Source: Heyndrickxia sporothermodurans (GTDB taxonomy: Bacteria; Bacillota; Bacilli; Bacillales; Bacillaceae_C). From it: 64,000 nucleotides of DNA. The notes under the pieces are model-generated. The model ran no database searches. It worked only from the letters and a program-made list of their open reading frames with translations, and had not been told where the DNA came from. The translations under genes and the position numbers were made by a program. The DNA lies in assembly GCA_016756695.1 (NCBI GenBank), contig CP066701.1, forward strand, positions 2,624,001 through 2,688,000, given 5' to 3'. Each line of letters starts with the position of its first letter. The first letter of the stretch is position 1. Positions 17,527 to 27,495 of the stretch are shown piece after piece.

Positions 17527-19116
17527 TTATTTTATAATTGGACCGCCATGCATTTCAATTTCTTGTGAAAGATGACCGAATTTCTTAAAGTTTTCTTTGA
17601 ACTTTGTGGCAAGCTCTTGTGCTTTTTCATCATATGCCTGCCTGTTTTCCCAAGTTTTATTAGGAATTAACACTTCATCAGGCACTCCGGGTACATGTAA
17701 TGGAATGTGCAATCCGAAAATATCATCCTGTTTCGTTTCGACCGATTGAAGTTCTCCTTCTAATGCAGCCTGAACCATTGCTCTTGTATAACTTAATTTC
17801 ATCCGGCTTCCTACCCCATATTCTCCGCCAGTCCAACCTGTATTGACTAAGAAGACTTGAACCCCATGCTCATCAATCTTTTTCCCTAGCATTTCAGCGT
17901 ATACTGTAGCCGGCAAAGGTAAAAATGGTGAACCAAAACAAGTTGAGAAAGTGGCTTCTGGAGAAGTAACTCCACGTTCTGTTCCCGCTAGTTTGGAAGT
18001 ATACCCACTTAGGAAATGATACATTGCTTGCTCTTTTGTTAATTTGCTGATTGGAGGTAATACCCCGAAAGCATCTGCTGTTAAAAAGACAATTGTTTGT
18101 GGGTGTCCAGCAATACTTGGTTCAATGATATTGTCAATTGCTTGGATTTGGTATGCAGCACGTGTATTTTCAGTTAATGTCGCATCATCATATAATGGTT
18201 CACGAGTCAATTCGTCGACCATTACATTTTCTAAAACCGCACCGAATCGAATTGCATCATAGATTTGTGGCTCTTTTTCGCGAGTAAGACCGATGCATTT
18301 TGCATAGCATCCACCTTCTATATTAAATACACCATTTGATGACCATCCATGTTCATCATCACCAATTAGGCGTCGATTTGGATCCGCAGATAACGTCGTT
18401 TTGCCCGTTCCGGATAATCCGAAGAATAAAGCGACATCTCCTTCAGCACCTACATTTGCGGAACAATGCATCGGTAGAATATCATTTTGAGGTAAAAGAT
18501 AATTCATGATTGAAAAAATACTTTTCTTCATTTCACCGGCATACTCAGTACCGCCTATAAGAATAATCCGACGTTCAAACGAAACAACGACAAACGTTTC
18601 CGAATTAGTCCCATCTGTTAATGGATCCGCTTTCACATTGGGAGCAGATAAAATAGTAAATTGTGCTTCATGGGTTTTTAGTTCCTCTTCGGTTGGTCGA
18701 ATAAATAATTGTTGCGCAAATAGATTATGCCAAGCATATTCATTTACCACTTGGATCGGTAATTGATTTCTTTTGTCAGCACCCGCAAATCCTTTAAAAA
18801 CAAATACTTCTTCTTGCTCTTGTAAGTAATTAATCACCTTTGTATATAATTTATTAAATGATTCCTCGGAAATTGGTTGATTTACAGAACCCCAATCGAT
18901 TGCATCTTTTGAAGAAGCTTCTTCAACAATATATTTATCTTTAGGGGAACGGCCAGTATATTTTCCAGTTTCAGCACGGACCGCACCTGTTGATGTTAAG
19001 ATTCCTTCACCCCGTTCTAATACCTTTTCCACTAATTGAGGTACAGCTAATTGAGTAAGGACGTTTTTTCCGGCTAAAACATTTGTTAATGTATTTGAAA
19101 AAGTAGCTGATTTCAT
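17527..19116 (-). CDS. pckA: Phosphoenolpyruvate carboxykinase (ATP)
   Basis: Gluconeogenic enzyme converting oxaloacetate and ATP to PEP, CO2 and ADP. 529 residues with the ATP-type signature: RSPKDKY near the N-terminus, metal and phosphate site [15 protein letters not shown], and LIGDDEHGW. The start ATG 19116 follows AAGGAAGG. Single gene, next to metK as in B. subtilis but transcribed away from it. Confidence 0.97.
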   Translation of the reverse strand: MKSATFSNTLTNVLAGKNVLTQLAVPQLVEKVLERGEGILTSTGAVRAETGKYTGRSPKDKYIVEEASSKDAIDWGSVNQPISEESFNKLYTKVINYLQEQEEVFVFKGFAGADKRNQLPIQVVNEYAWHNLFAQQLFIRPTEEELKTHEAQFTILSAPNVKADPLTDGTNSETFVVVSFERRIILIGGTEYAGEMKKSIFSIMNYLLPQNDILPMHCSANVGAEGDVALFFGLSGTGKTTLSADPNRRLIGDDEHGWSSNGVFNIEGGCYAKCIGLTREKEPQIYDAIRFGAVLENVMVDELTREPLYDDATLTENTRAAYQIQAIDNIIEPSIAGHPQTIVFLTADAFGVLPPISKLTKEQAMYHFLSGYTSKLAGTERGVTSPEATFSTCFGSPFLPLPATVYAEMLGKKIDEHGVQVFLVNTGWTGGEYGVGSRMKLSYTRAMVQAALEGELQSVETKQDDIFGLHIPLHVPGVPDEVLIPNKTWENRQAYDEKAQELATKFKENFKKFGHLSQEIEMHGGPIIK

Positions 19117-19355
19117 TTATACTAACCTTCCTTTATAAAAAATTTAAGTATCCTTTTATTCGTTAATTAGTATAACACAATTATATATATAGTCTATACT
19201 ATATGTGCGCATTTTTTTAAAATATATGAAATTGTTAAATTAAAAGTTTTTTCAATTCCACAATATAATAAGGAAGTCAATTGTACAAGTTTAAAATAGA
19301 AAAATTATTTATTGACACCATCCAACAAATTGCGTAATATTTTACCTTGAACGGA

Positions 19356-19609
19356 TACTCTTATCCCGAGCTGGTGGAGGGACAGGCCCAATGAAACCCG
19401 GCAACCGACATTCTATAGTTAGTGATTTGGAAGTTAGAAAGAGAAGCAGGTTTTGCTCCTCAAAATTCTAACCTCTTACTTCTAACAGCTAGGACGCACG
19501 GTGCTAACCTGAGGCAAGGTAAAATCCTTGAACGATAAGAGTGAAAGGCATGGGTAATGAACCTTTCCTCACATAGTACATATGATGGGGAAGGGTTTTA
19601 TTCATTTTT
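19356..19609 (+). promoter_or_regulatory. SAM-I (S-box) riboswitch of metK
   Basis: Conserved S-box core: GAGCTGGTGGAGGGACAGGC, AATGAAACCCGGCAACC (19390-19406), CGGTGCTAACC (19499-19509) and the closing P1 strand GATAAGAG (19534-19541), pairing with CTCTTATC (19358-19365). The expression platform is a terminator, AACCTTTCCTC..CATA / TATG..GGGAAGGGTT plus T-run (19560-19609). SAM binding should favour termination. The P3 arm carries an extra ~75-nt hairpin (19415-19489). Confidence 0.95.
19415..19489. repeat. Hairpin repeat inserted in S-box P3
   Basis: The arms TTAGTGATTTGGAAGTTAGAA and the reverse complement of TTCTAACCTCTTACTTCTAA fold back, with an inner GAGAAGCA/TGCTCCTC. The arms resemble those at 1350-1449 and 16338-16369. 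Confidence 0.65.
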
Positions 19610-19745
19610 GATATTACCCACTTTCGAAACCTATGAACCCGGATTTTTATGTTTAGGATACAATCTGTGGTTTATTTCATACTATTAGGGAATGAGTACC
19701 GTGAGGCGTAAAAATAGATAGTAATTGTATGAGGGAGGAATAAAA

Positions 19746-20948
19746 ATGTCAAATAAGCGTCGTTTATTCACGTCTGAATCCGTGACTGAGGGACATCCAG
19801 ATAAAATCTGTGACCAAATTTCAGATGCCATTTTAGATGCAATCTTAGAAAAAGATCCGAATGCCCGTGTAGCTTGTGAAACTTCAGTTACGACAGGTCT
19901 TGTGTTAGTAGCTGGAGAAATTACAACTAATACATATGTCGACATTCCAAAAATTGTTCGTGGAACAATTAAAGATATCGGATATACACGTGCAAAATAT
20001 GGCTTTGATTCAGAAACATGTGCAGTCCTAACATCAATCGATGAACAATCAGCGGATATTGCTATGGGTGTCGATAAAGCATTGGAAGCACGCGAAGGTC
20101 AAATGTCTGATGATGAAATTGAAGCAATCGGTGCAGGTGACCAAGGCTTAATGTTTGGTTTTGCTTGCAATGAAACGAAAGAACTTATGCCGTTACCGAT
20201 TTCTCTAGCACATAAATTAGCTCGTCGGATTGCAGAGGTGCGTAAGGAAGAAATATTGCCATATTTACGACCTGATGCAAAAACACAAGTAACAGTAGAA
20301 TATGATGAAAATGATCGACCAATTCGTATTGATACAATCGTCGTTTCTACCCAACACCATCCTGAAATTAGCTTGGAACAAATTCAACGCAATATTAAAG
20401 AACACGTAATTAATCCAGTTGTTCCTAGTGAGTTAATTGACGAGGAAACGAAATACTTTATTAATCCTACAGGCCGTTTCGTTATTGGCGGACCTCAAGG
20501 TGATGCTGGGCTAACTGGCCGAAAAATCATTGTTGATACGTATGGCGGTTATGCGCGTCATGGCGGAGGAGCATTCTCCGGAAAAGATCCAACAAAAGTT
20601 GACCGCTCTGCTGCTTATGCGGCACGATATGTAGCTAAAAACATTGTTGCAGCGGGATTAGCTGATAAATGTGAAGTCCAACTTGCCTATGCAATTGGGG
20701 TTGCTCAACCGGTATCTATTTCCATTGATACATTTGGTACCGGAAAAGCATCTGAAGATGTATTAATTGATGCAGTACGTAAACATTTTGATTTACGCCC
20801 GGCAGGAATTATTAAAATGTTAGATTTACGTCGCCCAATTTATAAACAAACAGCTGCTTACGGTCATTTCGGACGTCATGATCTTGACCTTCCATGGGAA
20901 AGAACAGATAAAGCCGAAAACTTACGTAAAGAAACTTTAAATAAATAA
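19746..20948 (+). CDS. metK: S-adenosylmethionine synthetase MetK
   Basis: Makes SAM from methionine and ATP. 400 residues with [21 protein letters not shown], the hexapeptide GAGDQG ([10 protein letters not shown]) and the GGGAFSGKD phosphate motif. The start ATG 19746 has GGGAGGAA upstream; a TTG at 19725 lies before that site. Controlled by the S-box riboswitch upstream. Confidence 0.97.
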   Translation: MSNKRRLFTSESVTEGHPDKICDQISDAILDAILEKDPNARVACETSVTTGLVLVAGEITTNTYVDIPKIVRGTIKDIGYTRAKYGFDSETCAVLTSIDEQSADIAMGVDKALEAREGQMSDDEIEAIGAGDQGLMFGFACNETKELMPLPISLAHKLARRIAEVRKEEILPYLRPDAKTQVTVEYDENDRPIRIDTIVVSTQHHPEISLEQIQRNIKEHVINPVVPSELIDEETKYFINPTGRFVIGGPQGDAGLTGRKIIVDTYGGYARHGGGAFSGKDPTKVDRSAAYAARYVAKNIVAAGLADKCEVQLAYAIGVAQPVSISIDTFGTGKASEDVLIDAVRKHFDLRPAGIIKMLDLRRPIYKQTAAYGHFGRHDLDLPWERTDKAENLRKETLNK

Positions 20949-20957
20949 TACTTTTGC

Positions 20958-20995
20958 AAGTGGAGTTACAGTATTTGTAACTCCACTTACTTTTG
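20958..20995 (+). terminator. metK terminator
   Basis: Perfect stem AAGTGGAGTTA / TAACTCCACTT with a T-rich tail. Confidence 0.9.
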
Positions 20996-21197
20996 TAAAA
21001 ATAAGTATTCGCAGTTCTTACCAATAAATTATATATATTGTCTACTGCAAAAAGGAAAAAAAATGATAGTATAATATGGTGTGAAAAATGTTGAATACTT
21101 GCCCATTATGGCAGGTCATTGGAATCACGTATTAAATAAAATATAAAATAGCAATAAATAAGTATGTTAATTTGGAATGGAGTAGGTGACATACATA

Positions 21198-23096
21198 ATG
21201 TGTGGATTTGTTGGTTGTATACATGACAACGAGGTTGGATTAAGAGAAACAGACAGACAACTATTTAAAAACATGAATGATATTATTACTCATCGTGGTC
21301 CTGATGATGAAGGATTTTTTGAAGATGAGCATATTCAATTTGGTTTCCGCAGATTGAGTATTATTGATATAGAAAGCGGACACCAGCCGCTAACATATGA
21401 AAATGAACGATATTGGATTATTTTTAATGGTGAAATTTATAACTATGTGGAATTACGAAATGAATTGATTGAAGCGGGGCTAACTTTTGAAACGGCTTCT
21501 GATACGGAAGTTATCATTGCACTGTACAGCTACTATAAAGAAGACGCAGTTTCTAAGCTTCGCGGCATGTTTGCTTTTACTATTTGGGATAAACAGGAGC
21601 AAACATTGATTGGTGCTCGCGATCCATTTGGTATTAAGCCATTCTTTTATAAAGAAGAAAAAGGACGTACATTCTTTGCTTCTGAAAAGAAAAGTATTCT
21701 GCTCGCAATGGAGCATGAAGAATTAAATTATGAAGCTGCTCAACATTATATGACGTTTCAATTTGTGCCGGAACCGGAAACCATGACAGCAGGAATCAAA
21801 AAACTAGAACCAGGCCATTATTTTATTAAAAAATTAGGAAAACCAATGGAGATCAAACGCTATTGGAAAGCGTCCTTCCAGCCTGTACAAAAATCTGAAG
21901 ATGAATTTATTAAGGAAATTAGAGACGTCTTATTTGATTCTGTCAACGTTCATATGAGAAGTGACGTACCAGTAGGTTCATTCTTATCTGGTGGGATTGA
22001 TTCTTCGATTATTGCGTCCATTGCGAAGCAATATCATCCAAACATCAAAACATTCTCAGTCGGATTTGAACACAATGGCTTCAGTGAAATTGATGTAGCA
22101 AAAGAAACAGCGGATAAACTTGGTGTCGAAAATATTAGTTATATAATTACCCCGGATGAATATATGAAGGAATTGCCAAAAATTATTTGGCATTTAGATG
22201 ATCCGTTAGCGGACCCTGCATGCGTTCCTTTGTATTTCGTGGCACGTGAAGCAAGAAAGCATGTAACAGTTGTTTTATCTGGTGAAGGTGCGGATGAATT
22301 ATTTGGCGGTTATAATATTTATAGAGAACCGCAATCACTAGAAGTATTTAATAAAATTCCTGCCGTTGGTAAGTCTTTATTAAAAGCATTAGCGAAAATT
22401 TTACCTGAAGGTGTGAAAGGGAAAAGCTTTATTGAGCGTGGAGTAACACCGATGGAACAAAGATATATTGGAAATGCAAAGATGTACAGTGAATCCGAGA
22501 AAAAGGATCTGCTAGCACAATATCGGTCAGGATTAGAATATACAGACATTACAAAACAACTGTATGCTGAAACGAAAAATTACGATCCGGTTGATCGAAT
22601 GCAGTACATTGATATTCATACATGGATGCGCGGTGATATTTTATTAAAAGCGGATAAAATGACGATGGCACATTCATTAGAATTAAGGGTTCCATTTTTA
22701 GATAAAGAAGTCTTTAAAATTGCTTCCAAAATACCGACAAGTTTAAAAACAGCAAATAATACAACGAAATACATCTTAAGAAAAGCGGCTGAAGGCGTCG
22801 TTCCGGATCATGTGTTAACTCGAAAGAAACTTGGCTTCCCGGTACCAATCCGTCATTGGCTAAAAGATGAAATGCATGATTGGGCAAAACAAATTATTCA
22901 TGAAAGTGGCACCGATCACATCATTAATAAGCATTATGTTTTAAATCTTTTAGAGGAACATTGCCAAGGGAAAATGGATCATAGTCGTAAAATATGGACT
23001 GTCCTCATCTTTATGATATGGCATGCAGTATACTTAGAAGAAAAATATGATTTTCAAAAACAATTTAAGCTCCAAACTGAAGGGGTTAATATTTAA
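21198..23096 (+). CDS. asnB: Asparagine synthetase (glutamine-hydrolysing) AsnB
   Basis: Makes asparagine from aspartate, ATP and glutamine. 632 residues. The start at 21198 places Cys2 (MCGFVGC) at the mature N-terminus as the glutaminase nucleophile; a longer ATP-frame start at 21186 would bury it. An N-terminal Ntn domain (HRGPDDEG) is followed by the synthetase domain with SFLSGGIDSS and LSGEGADELFGGY. B. subtilis has asnB at the same locus. Confidence 0.96.
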   Translation: MCGFVGCIHDNEVGLRETDRQLFKNMNDIITHRGPDDEGFFEDEHIQFGFRRLSIIDIESGHQPLTYENERYWIIFNGEIYNYVELRNELIEAGLTFETASDTEVIIALYSYYKEDAVSKLRGMFAFTIWDKQEQTLIGARDPFGIKPFFYKEEKGRTFFASEKKSILLAMEHEELNYEAAQHYMTFQFVPEPETMTAGIKKLEPGHYFIKKLGKPMEIKRYWKASFQPVQKSEDEFIKEIRDVLFDSVNVHMRSDVPVGSFLSGGIDSSIIASIAKQYHPNIKTFSVGFEHNGFSEIDVAKETADKLGVENISYIITPDEYMKELPKIIWHLDDPLADPACVPLYFVAREARKHVTVVLSGEGADELFGGYNIYREPQSLEVFNKIPAVGKSLLKALAKILPEGVKGKSFIERGVTPMEQRYIGNAKMYSESEKKDLLAQYRSGLEYTDITKQLYAETKNYDPVDRMQYIDIHTWMRGDILLKADKMTMAHSLELRVPFLDKEVFKIASKIPTSLKTANNTTKYILRKAAEGVVPDHVLTRKKLGFPVPIRHWLKDEMHDWAKQIIHESGTDHIINKHYVLNLLEEHCQGKMDHSRKIWTVLIFMIWHAVYLEEKYDFQKQFKLQTEGVNI

Positions 23097-23119
23097 AATA
23101 GCAGCCGCGGTTTACATAT

Positions 23120-23878
23120 CTATTCGTGGTATGTAATCGCTTGGCTGCCCATCTGCACCCAGGCTTCTTTAAAGTCGTTAATGGGTGCTTTTTTATTTTT
23201 CTTACCAGTCAGTGGATCGTTGAAATAAATAAAGTTTTTATCGTAACCTGTAATTAATACTGAATGTTCTTTACTAGTAATGCGGATGGCACCTTTTTTT
23301 GTATGCCATGTTGTAAAATAGGAATCAGGGAGCTTTTTGTATTGTGTATTAATAATTACCCAGATTGGTTGTCCGTTTGATAAAGGTATTTTTAATTCAT
23401 CAAATGAGCTTTTCGTTAGGTTAATTATTTTACCAGGCAAATATTTATTCGCTAATCCAATTATTGGTTGAACATAAACACCAAGTCCCGGTTTACTATA
23501 CGTATATATATCGCCGACAAATCCGTCGTTTGGGTGCCCATAATAAATGTTGTTGTTAATTATTTTGCGTGGTGTCGGATCTTTTTTAATTTGTTTTGCA
23601 AGGGTCATTTTATCACTTTTGATACCTGCTGAATTTAGTAACATAGACAAGCTAGTTACTTCGCATCCACGAGCTAATTCTGGGAATTGGGAAGTGACGG
23701 GAATATTTAAAAGAACCTTGTCCTTTATTTTCACAATCGAATATTGTTTTGAATTTTGGTTGTTTAAATCAATTGTTCGGTCCGCCATTTCACTAGCATG
23801 TTCAAAATTTTGATAACCATAAATAAAAATAATTATAAAAAATAGAAATGCTGTAAAACCTGCTATAATAGATTTCAT
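23120..23878 (-). CDS. C39-like cysteine peptidase, membrane-anchored or secreted
   Basis: 252 residues with an N-terminal hydrophobic segment (residues 3-22; no clear cleavage site), then a peptidase C39_2-type domain. Candidate residues are Cys in LARGCEVTSL, His in SKEHSVLITGYD and Asp in NDPLTGKK. Similar in layout to B. subtilis YvpB. The extracellular substrate is unknown. Convergent with asnB. Confidence 0.82.
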   Translation of the reverse strand: MKSIIAGFTAFLFFIIIFIYGYQNFEHASEMADRTIDLNNQNSKQYSIVKIKDKVLLNIPVTSQFPELARGCEVTSLSMLLNSAGIKSDKMTLAKQIKKDPTPRKIINNNIYYGHPNDGFVGDIYTYSKPGLGVYVQPIIGLANKYLPGKIINLTKSSFDELKIPLSNGQPIWVIINTQYKKLPDSYFTTWHTKKGAIRITSKEHSVLITGYDKNFIYFNDPLTGKKNKKAPINDFKEAWVQMGSQAITYHE

Positions 23879-23957
23879 AAAATCACCTTTACATTATCCT
23901 TACTATATACATCGGCATTTTTCGTCAATATTAAAGTTTTTATTATAAAGTAAATAA

Positions 23958-24020
23958 AAAAAGAGCGATCCATTTTATTTTTTCATTTATATAAATGGGT
24001 ACAATATAAAAGGCTCTTTT
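23958..24020. other. Extended hairpin in divergent upstream region
   Basis: AAAAAGAGC (23958-23966) pairs with GCTCTTTT (24013-24020), and CCATTT (23970-23975) with AAATGG (23993-23998). It lies between divergent genes, followed by a T-rich stretch on the + strand. It could be a leader terminator or a regulatory site. Confidence 0.45.
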
Positions 24021-24087
24021 CCTATTTTGCTTTTTTCTTTTATAATTAGGAAGAGATTACTATGCTTGAATTAAGGAGGTATCAGAT

Positions 24088-24894
24088 ATGTGGAAATGGG
24101 AAGCGGATCAAGGTCCAAAAGCTATTATCGTAATGGTCCATGGTGCGATGGAGCATCATGGGAGATATAGTTGGCTCATTGAAATGTGGCGTTCATCAGG
24201 CTACCATGTAATAATGGGAGATTTGCCAGGACAAGGAATGACAACAAGATCCCAAAGAGGTCATATCGATTCCTTTGATGAATATATTTTCGAAATAAAA
24301 GATTGGGTACAAACGGCCTATCAATTTGATGTACCAGTATTTCTATTTGGACATAGTATGGGAGGTTTGGCGGTCATTCGGACCCTTCAAGAAGAAAGAT
24401 TAAATCTTGCGGGCGTAATTTTATCCGCTCCATGTTTAGATTTAGTTACCTATCCTTCGAAATTTTTAAGTTTTCTATCAGTATTAATGAATAAAGTTGC
24501 TCCGAAAGTGAAATTTTCCAGTGGCTTAACGATAGAGGATGTAACAAGAAATGAGGAAGCACGAGAGCTCGCTTTAAATGATTCTTTATATGTAACAAAA
24601 ATTTCTGTCAGATGGTACAGAGAATTAGTACAGGCAATGAAACTGGCCTTCACAAATATGTCGAAAATACCAGATATTCCTTTTTTGGTTTTACAAGGTG
24701 GAAATGATAAAATTGTAAATAAACAAGCTGTAAACGATTGGTTTAATAAAGTAACACTTTCCGAGAAACAATATAAAGTTTGGCCAAATAGCTTTCATGA
24801 AATATTTAATGAACCGGAACGGGAAGAAGCTTTCCAATATGCAAAGAATTTTGTCGAAACAAGACTTCGCGCTTTAGGCTATATAATTAATTGA
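24088..24894 (+). CDS. ytpA: Lysophospholipase-like hydrolase YtpA
   Basis: 268-residue alpha/beta hydrolase of the monoacylglycerol-lipase type: VHGAMEHHGRY, nucleophile GHSMGGLAV, acid in LQGGNDKIV and His in SFHEIFNE. In B. subtilis YtpA makes the phospholipid antibiotic bacilysocin by deacylating phosphatidylglycerol. The start ATG follows AAGGAGG. Likely an operon with ytpB (14-nt gap). Confidence 0.92.
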   Translation: MWKWEADQGPKAIIVMVHGAMEHHGRYSWLIEMWRSSGYHVIMGDLPGQGMTTRSQRGHIDSFDEYIFEIKDWVQTAYQFDVPVFLFGHSMGGLAVIRTLQEERLNLAGVILSAPCLDLVTYPSKFLSFLSVLMNKVAPKVKFSSGLTIEDVTRNEEARELALNDSLYVTKISVRWYRELVQAMKLAFTNMSKIPDIPFLVLQGGNDKIVNKQAVNDWFNKVTLSEKQYKVWPNSFHEIFNEPEREEAFQYAKNFVETRLRALGYIIN

Positions 24895-24908
24895 GGTGAT
24901 TTTTAAAG

Positions 24909-26030
24909 ATGTCCGTCCCTTCGAATCCATTTTCATTGATGAATCAGGTGTACAGGAAAGTTTTTCCGACTGTTCATCGTGAATTAATGTACTGGAAAGA
25001 AAAAGCTGCATCAATCCCCAACCAAGAACTTAGAAACCAAGCATTAGCTAGTATTGAGCATAAAACTTTTCATTGTGAAGGTGGTTCCATTCTTGCATTA
25101 TTAGCTCTTGATCGTAGGGATGAGGCAATAAAGTTTATTGTAGCGTATCAAACAATTAGTGATTACTTGGATAATCTTTGTGACAGAAGCACCTCTTTAG
25201 ATCCCGCTGATTTTGAAGCGTTACACGAGTCGATGAGAGATTCGTTATCGATTCAGGCAAAAACGAAAAATTATTATCGACTTCGGGATGATCAAGATGA
25301 TGGCGGCTATTTAGAGGAATTGGTCTTAACATGCCAAAAAGTGTTATCTTCGTTAACAAAATATGATCTAATAAGAGATTCTTTATTAGAATTATGCCAG
25401 TATTACTGTGATTTACAAGTACATAAGCATGTAAAAGTTGAGGAAAGAGAGCCTCGTTTACAATCATGGTTCAAAACATATCAATCATCCTTACCGCAAA
25501 TGGGATGGCATGAATTTTCCGCATGCTCCGGTTCCACATTGGGAATATTTTGTCTCGTATCTTATTGTTTCCGAAAAGATTTTATTGAGGACCACGCAAA
25601 GAGCATTCGTGAAGGGTATTTTCCTTATATTCAAGGTTTGCACATCCTTCTTGATTATTTTATCGATCAGGATGAAGATCGAGAAGGTGGAGATTTAAAC
25701 TTCTGTTTCTATTATGATAATAATGAAGAAATGTTTGAACGATTAACACACTTTTTAACAGAGGCAGATATACATACGGAAAAATTGCCTGATCAGAAAT
25801 TCCATAAATTTATTAATCGAGGGCTTTTAGCTGTTTATTTATCTGATGATAAAGTGAGTAAACAAAAAGATGTTCAAAAAATAGCGAGAGAATTAATTAA
25901 ACATGGGGGATCAATTAGCTACTTTTTTTATTGGAATGGACGAGCATACCGAAAAATAAAAAGTTTAATCCCGACAGGCGTTTTAAAAGCTTTGTTAAAA
26001 ACGAAAAAAAGAAGTGCAGAGCTACACTAA
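24909..26030 (+). CDS. ytpB: Tetraprenyl-beta-curcumene synthase YtpB
   Basis: 373-residue all-helical protein of the DUF2600 class. It has an Asp-rich segment DYLDNLCDR at about residues 85-93 and a second acidic segment DYFIDQDEDREGGD. In B. subtilis it converts heptaprenyl diphosphate to tetraprenyl-beta-curcumene, the precursor of sesquarterpenes found in spores. Adjacent to ytpA as in B. subtilis. Confidence 0.93.
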   Translation: MSVPSNPFSLMNQVYRKVFPTVHRELMYWKEKAASIPNQELRNQALASIEHKTFHCEGGSILALLALDRRDEAIKFIVAYQTISDYLDNLCDRSTSLDPADFEALHESMRDSLSIQAKTKNYYRLRDDQDDGGYLEELVLTCQKVLSSLTKYDLIRDSLLELCQYYCDLQVHKHVKVEEREPRLQSWFKTYQSSLPQMGWHEFSACSGSTLGIFCLVSYCFRKDFIEDHAKSIREGYFPYIQGLHILLDYFIDQDEDREGGDLNFCFYYDNNEEMFERLTHFLTEADIHTEKLPDQKFHKFINRGLLAVYLSDDKVSKQKDVQKIARELIKHGGSISYFFYWNGRAYRKIKSLIPTGVLKALLKTKKRSAELH

Positions 26031-26066
26031 GAAAAGCGGAAAGCTAGGCTACTTGCGCTGGACAGC
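26031..26066. repeat. Short remnant of the GAAAAGCG...GCTGGACA repeat
   Basis: Starts GAAAAGCGG and ends GCGCTGGACAGC, like the ends of the units at 93-210 and 401-521, but lacks the long central hairpin. Confidence 0.5.
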
Positions 26067-26070
26067 AAAA

Positions 26071-26102
26071 AAAAACGATAACCGATATTGGTTATCGTTT
26101 TT
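26071..26102. terminator. Bidirectional terminator ytpB/ytqB
   Basis: Perfect AAAAACGATAACC / GGTTATCGTTTTT with a 6-nt loop. The right arm includes the last codons of ytqB. Confidence 0.92.
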
Positions 26103-26664
26103 CAATAGCGATGATAAATGGCGGGTTATTTATTTGATTAATGAACTCGTATTTTAAAACATGGGCCTTTTTTTGATCGATACTTTTTACAAAATTCATC
26201 ACTTCATCTTTTTCAATTGCACCTTCCGGATGACCGTGATAAATGACAACAACAATCATTGCTTCGGGACTCATTATTTCTAAAAGCTGTTCGACTGCTG
26301 CAATAGTTGTTGAGGAATGTGTAACAATTTGTTTATCCCCGCCAGGCAAGTACCCTAAATTAAAAATAGCGGCGGAAATTTTTCCAAAATGGTGTGAAGG
26401 AATGGTATCTTTAATCGTTTCGTGCCCTTTGTTAAAAAGAGTAATATTAGTTAACAGGTTTGCCTTGTCCAAATAGTCTCGCGCATGCATCAATGCCTCT
26501 TCCTGAATATCAAAGCCATATACATGCCCATTTTGTCCAACCAATTTTGCTAAAAACTCGGTATCATGCCCGTTGCCTACCGTAGCATCCACGACAATGT
26601 CATTGGGGGAAATTGCTTTTTTAAGTAACGTATGGGAAAAGTCTAAAATTTTTTGAAGTTTCAC
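26092..26664 (-). CDS. ytqB: SAM-dependent methyltransferase YtqB
   Basis: 190-residue Rossmann-fold methyltransferase (rRNA methylase family). Motif I is DATVGNGHDTEFLA; FNLGYLPGGDK is the catalytic region and VVVIYHGHPEG a later strand. The B. subtilis YtqB is a SAM-dependent enzyme proposed to act on tRNA. In B. subtilis it follows the radical-SAM gene ytqA, which is absent here. Confidence 0.9.
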   Translation of the reverse strand: MKLQKILDFSHTLLKKAISPNDIVVDATVGNGHDTEFLAKLVGQNGHVYGFDIQEEALMHARDYLDKANLLTNITLFNKGHETIKDTIPSHHFGKISAAIFNLGYLPGGDKQIVTHSSTTIAAVEQLLEIMSPEAMIVVVIYHGHPEGAIEKDEVMNFVKSIDQKKAHVLKYEFINQINNPPFIIAIEKR

Positions 26665-26815
26665 AATTACACCTCTAAATATTTGAATTTCTTTAATGAT
26701 ACAAGTCTAATTTATTTCCTCGAAATTGCCAACATAGTCCGTAAACAAATGAACAAAATAATGTTGAGGCATGCTATGCCTTAAAACTCCGTCATATAAA
26801 AGGAGGAGTCATAAA

Positions 26816-27091
26816 TTGGCAACAAGACAATCTGTTAGCGAACATATTCAACGATGTGAAGAAGCGATTAGCTATGCAAAAGAACAGTTTATCGAAGGAA
26901 GCAGGCAGGAGCATTACTACGATAATGAATATCAATATGCAATGCAGCAGCTTGAAGGTTCATACAATGAATTAGCCCAGCTTGCAAATAGTGCCAATTC
27001 CCAACAAAGAGAACAATTACATCGAATGAGATTACAGATTCAACAGCTGCAAAATCAAATGACTCTATTAAATCATGACCGACCACAATAA
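26816..27091 (+). CDS. ytzC: DUF2524 small protein YtzC
   Basis: 91 residues, TTG start at 26816 behind AGGAGGAG. The sequence (MATRQSVSEHIQRCEEAISYAKEQ, SRQEHYYDNEYQYAMQQLE) matches the Bacillus YtzC type and is predicted to be a helical coiled coil. An upstream ATG at 26771 would extend it past the ribosome binding site. Function unknown. Confidence 0.85.
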   Translation: MATRQSVSEHIQRCEEAISYAKEQFIEGSRQEHYYDNEYQYAMQQLEGSYNELAQLANSANSQQREQLHRMRLQIQQLQNQMTLLNHDRPQ

Positions 27092-27113
27092 TTCTTTATT
27101 TACGGAGGATATT

Positions 27114-27284
27114 ATGAAAAAACGATCAAAACAAAATAACCCGGAACAAAAAACAAAAAACGGTATAAATAATCAAGATATGGAAGTTGGGCAAGATTAC
27201 GATCCAGTTAAAGAATTGAAGAAACAAAATTCCAAAAAGAGTCAGCCAATACGCTCTAAACAACATATCGAAAATCCTGATTAA
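27114..27284 (+). CDS. Small hydrophilic hypothetical protein
   Basis: 56 residues, very rich in Lys, Asn and Gln (MKKRSKQNNPEQKTKN...), probably disordered. ATG at 27114 follows GGAGGAT; the frame also opens at 27075 without a site. It is 22 nt after ytzC and followed by a terminator. Function not recognised; composition resembles minor spore proteins, but no family motif is visible. Confidence 0.6.
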   Translation: MKKRSKQNNPEQKTKNGINNQDMEVGQDYDPVKELKKQNSKKSQPIRSKQHIENPD

Positions 27285-27302
27285 ACAAGTGAAAATAATA
27301 AA

Positions 27303-27330
27303 GGAGTGAGCGACAAGCTCGCTCTTTTTT
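27303..27330 (+). terminator. Terminator after ytzC operon
   Basis: GAGTGAGC / GCTCGCTC with a 5-nt loop and six T. Confidence 0.85.
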
Positions 27331-27338
27331 ACATTTTT

Positions 27339-27377
27339 GTCCTGCTCCAACTGCCTAGAAAGGCGCTCTCATCTTTC
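27339..27377 (-). repeat. Possible dispersed repeat remnant
   Basis: Read on the minus strand: GAAAGATGAGAGCGCC ... TTGGAGCAGGAC, similar in header and footer style to the GAAAAGCG...AGCTGGAC family. Weak similarity only. Confidence 0.3.
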
Positions 27378-27495
27378 TAATGATTAACAGAATATTATGT
27401 GTATGCTTTTTTGAGATTTGCCACTTGAAGCAAGTTATAAAAAGAAATAAAATGATGTAGGAATGTAAATATTGGGGAGGAAGGGAGCGATTTTC

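Noticed and set aside
21038-21075. Sigma-A promoter of asnB from TTGTCT and TATAAT
   Set aside because: The spacer between them is 26 bases, too long for a normal promoter; the TATAAT may still be a -10 box with another -35.
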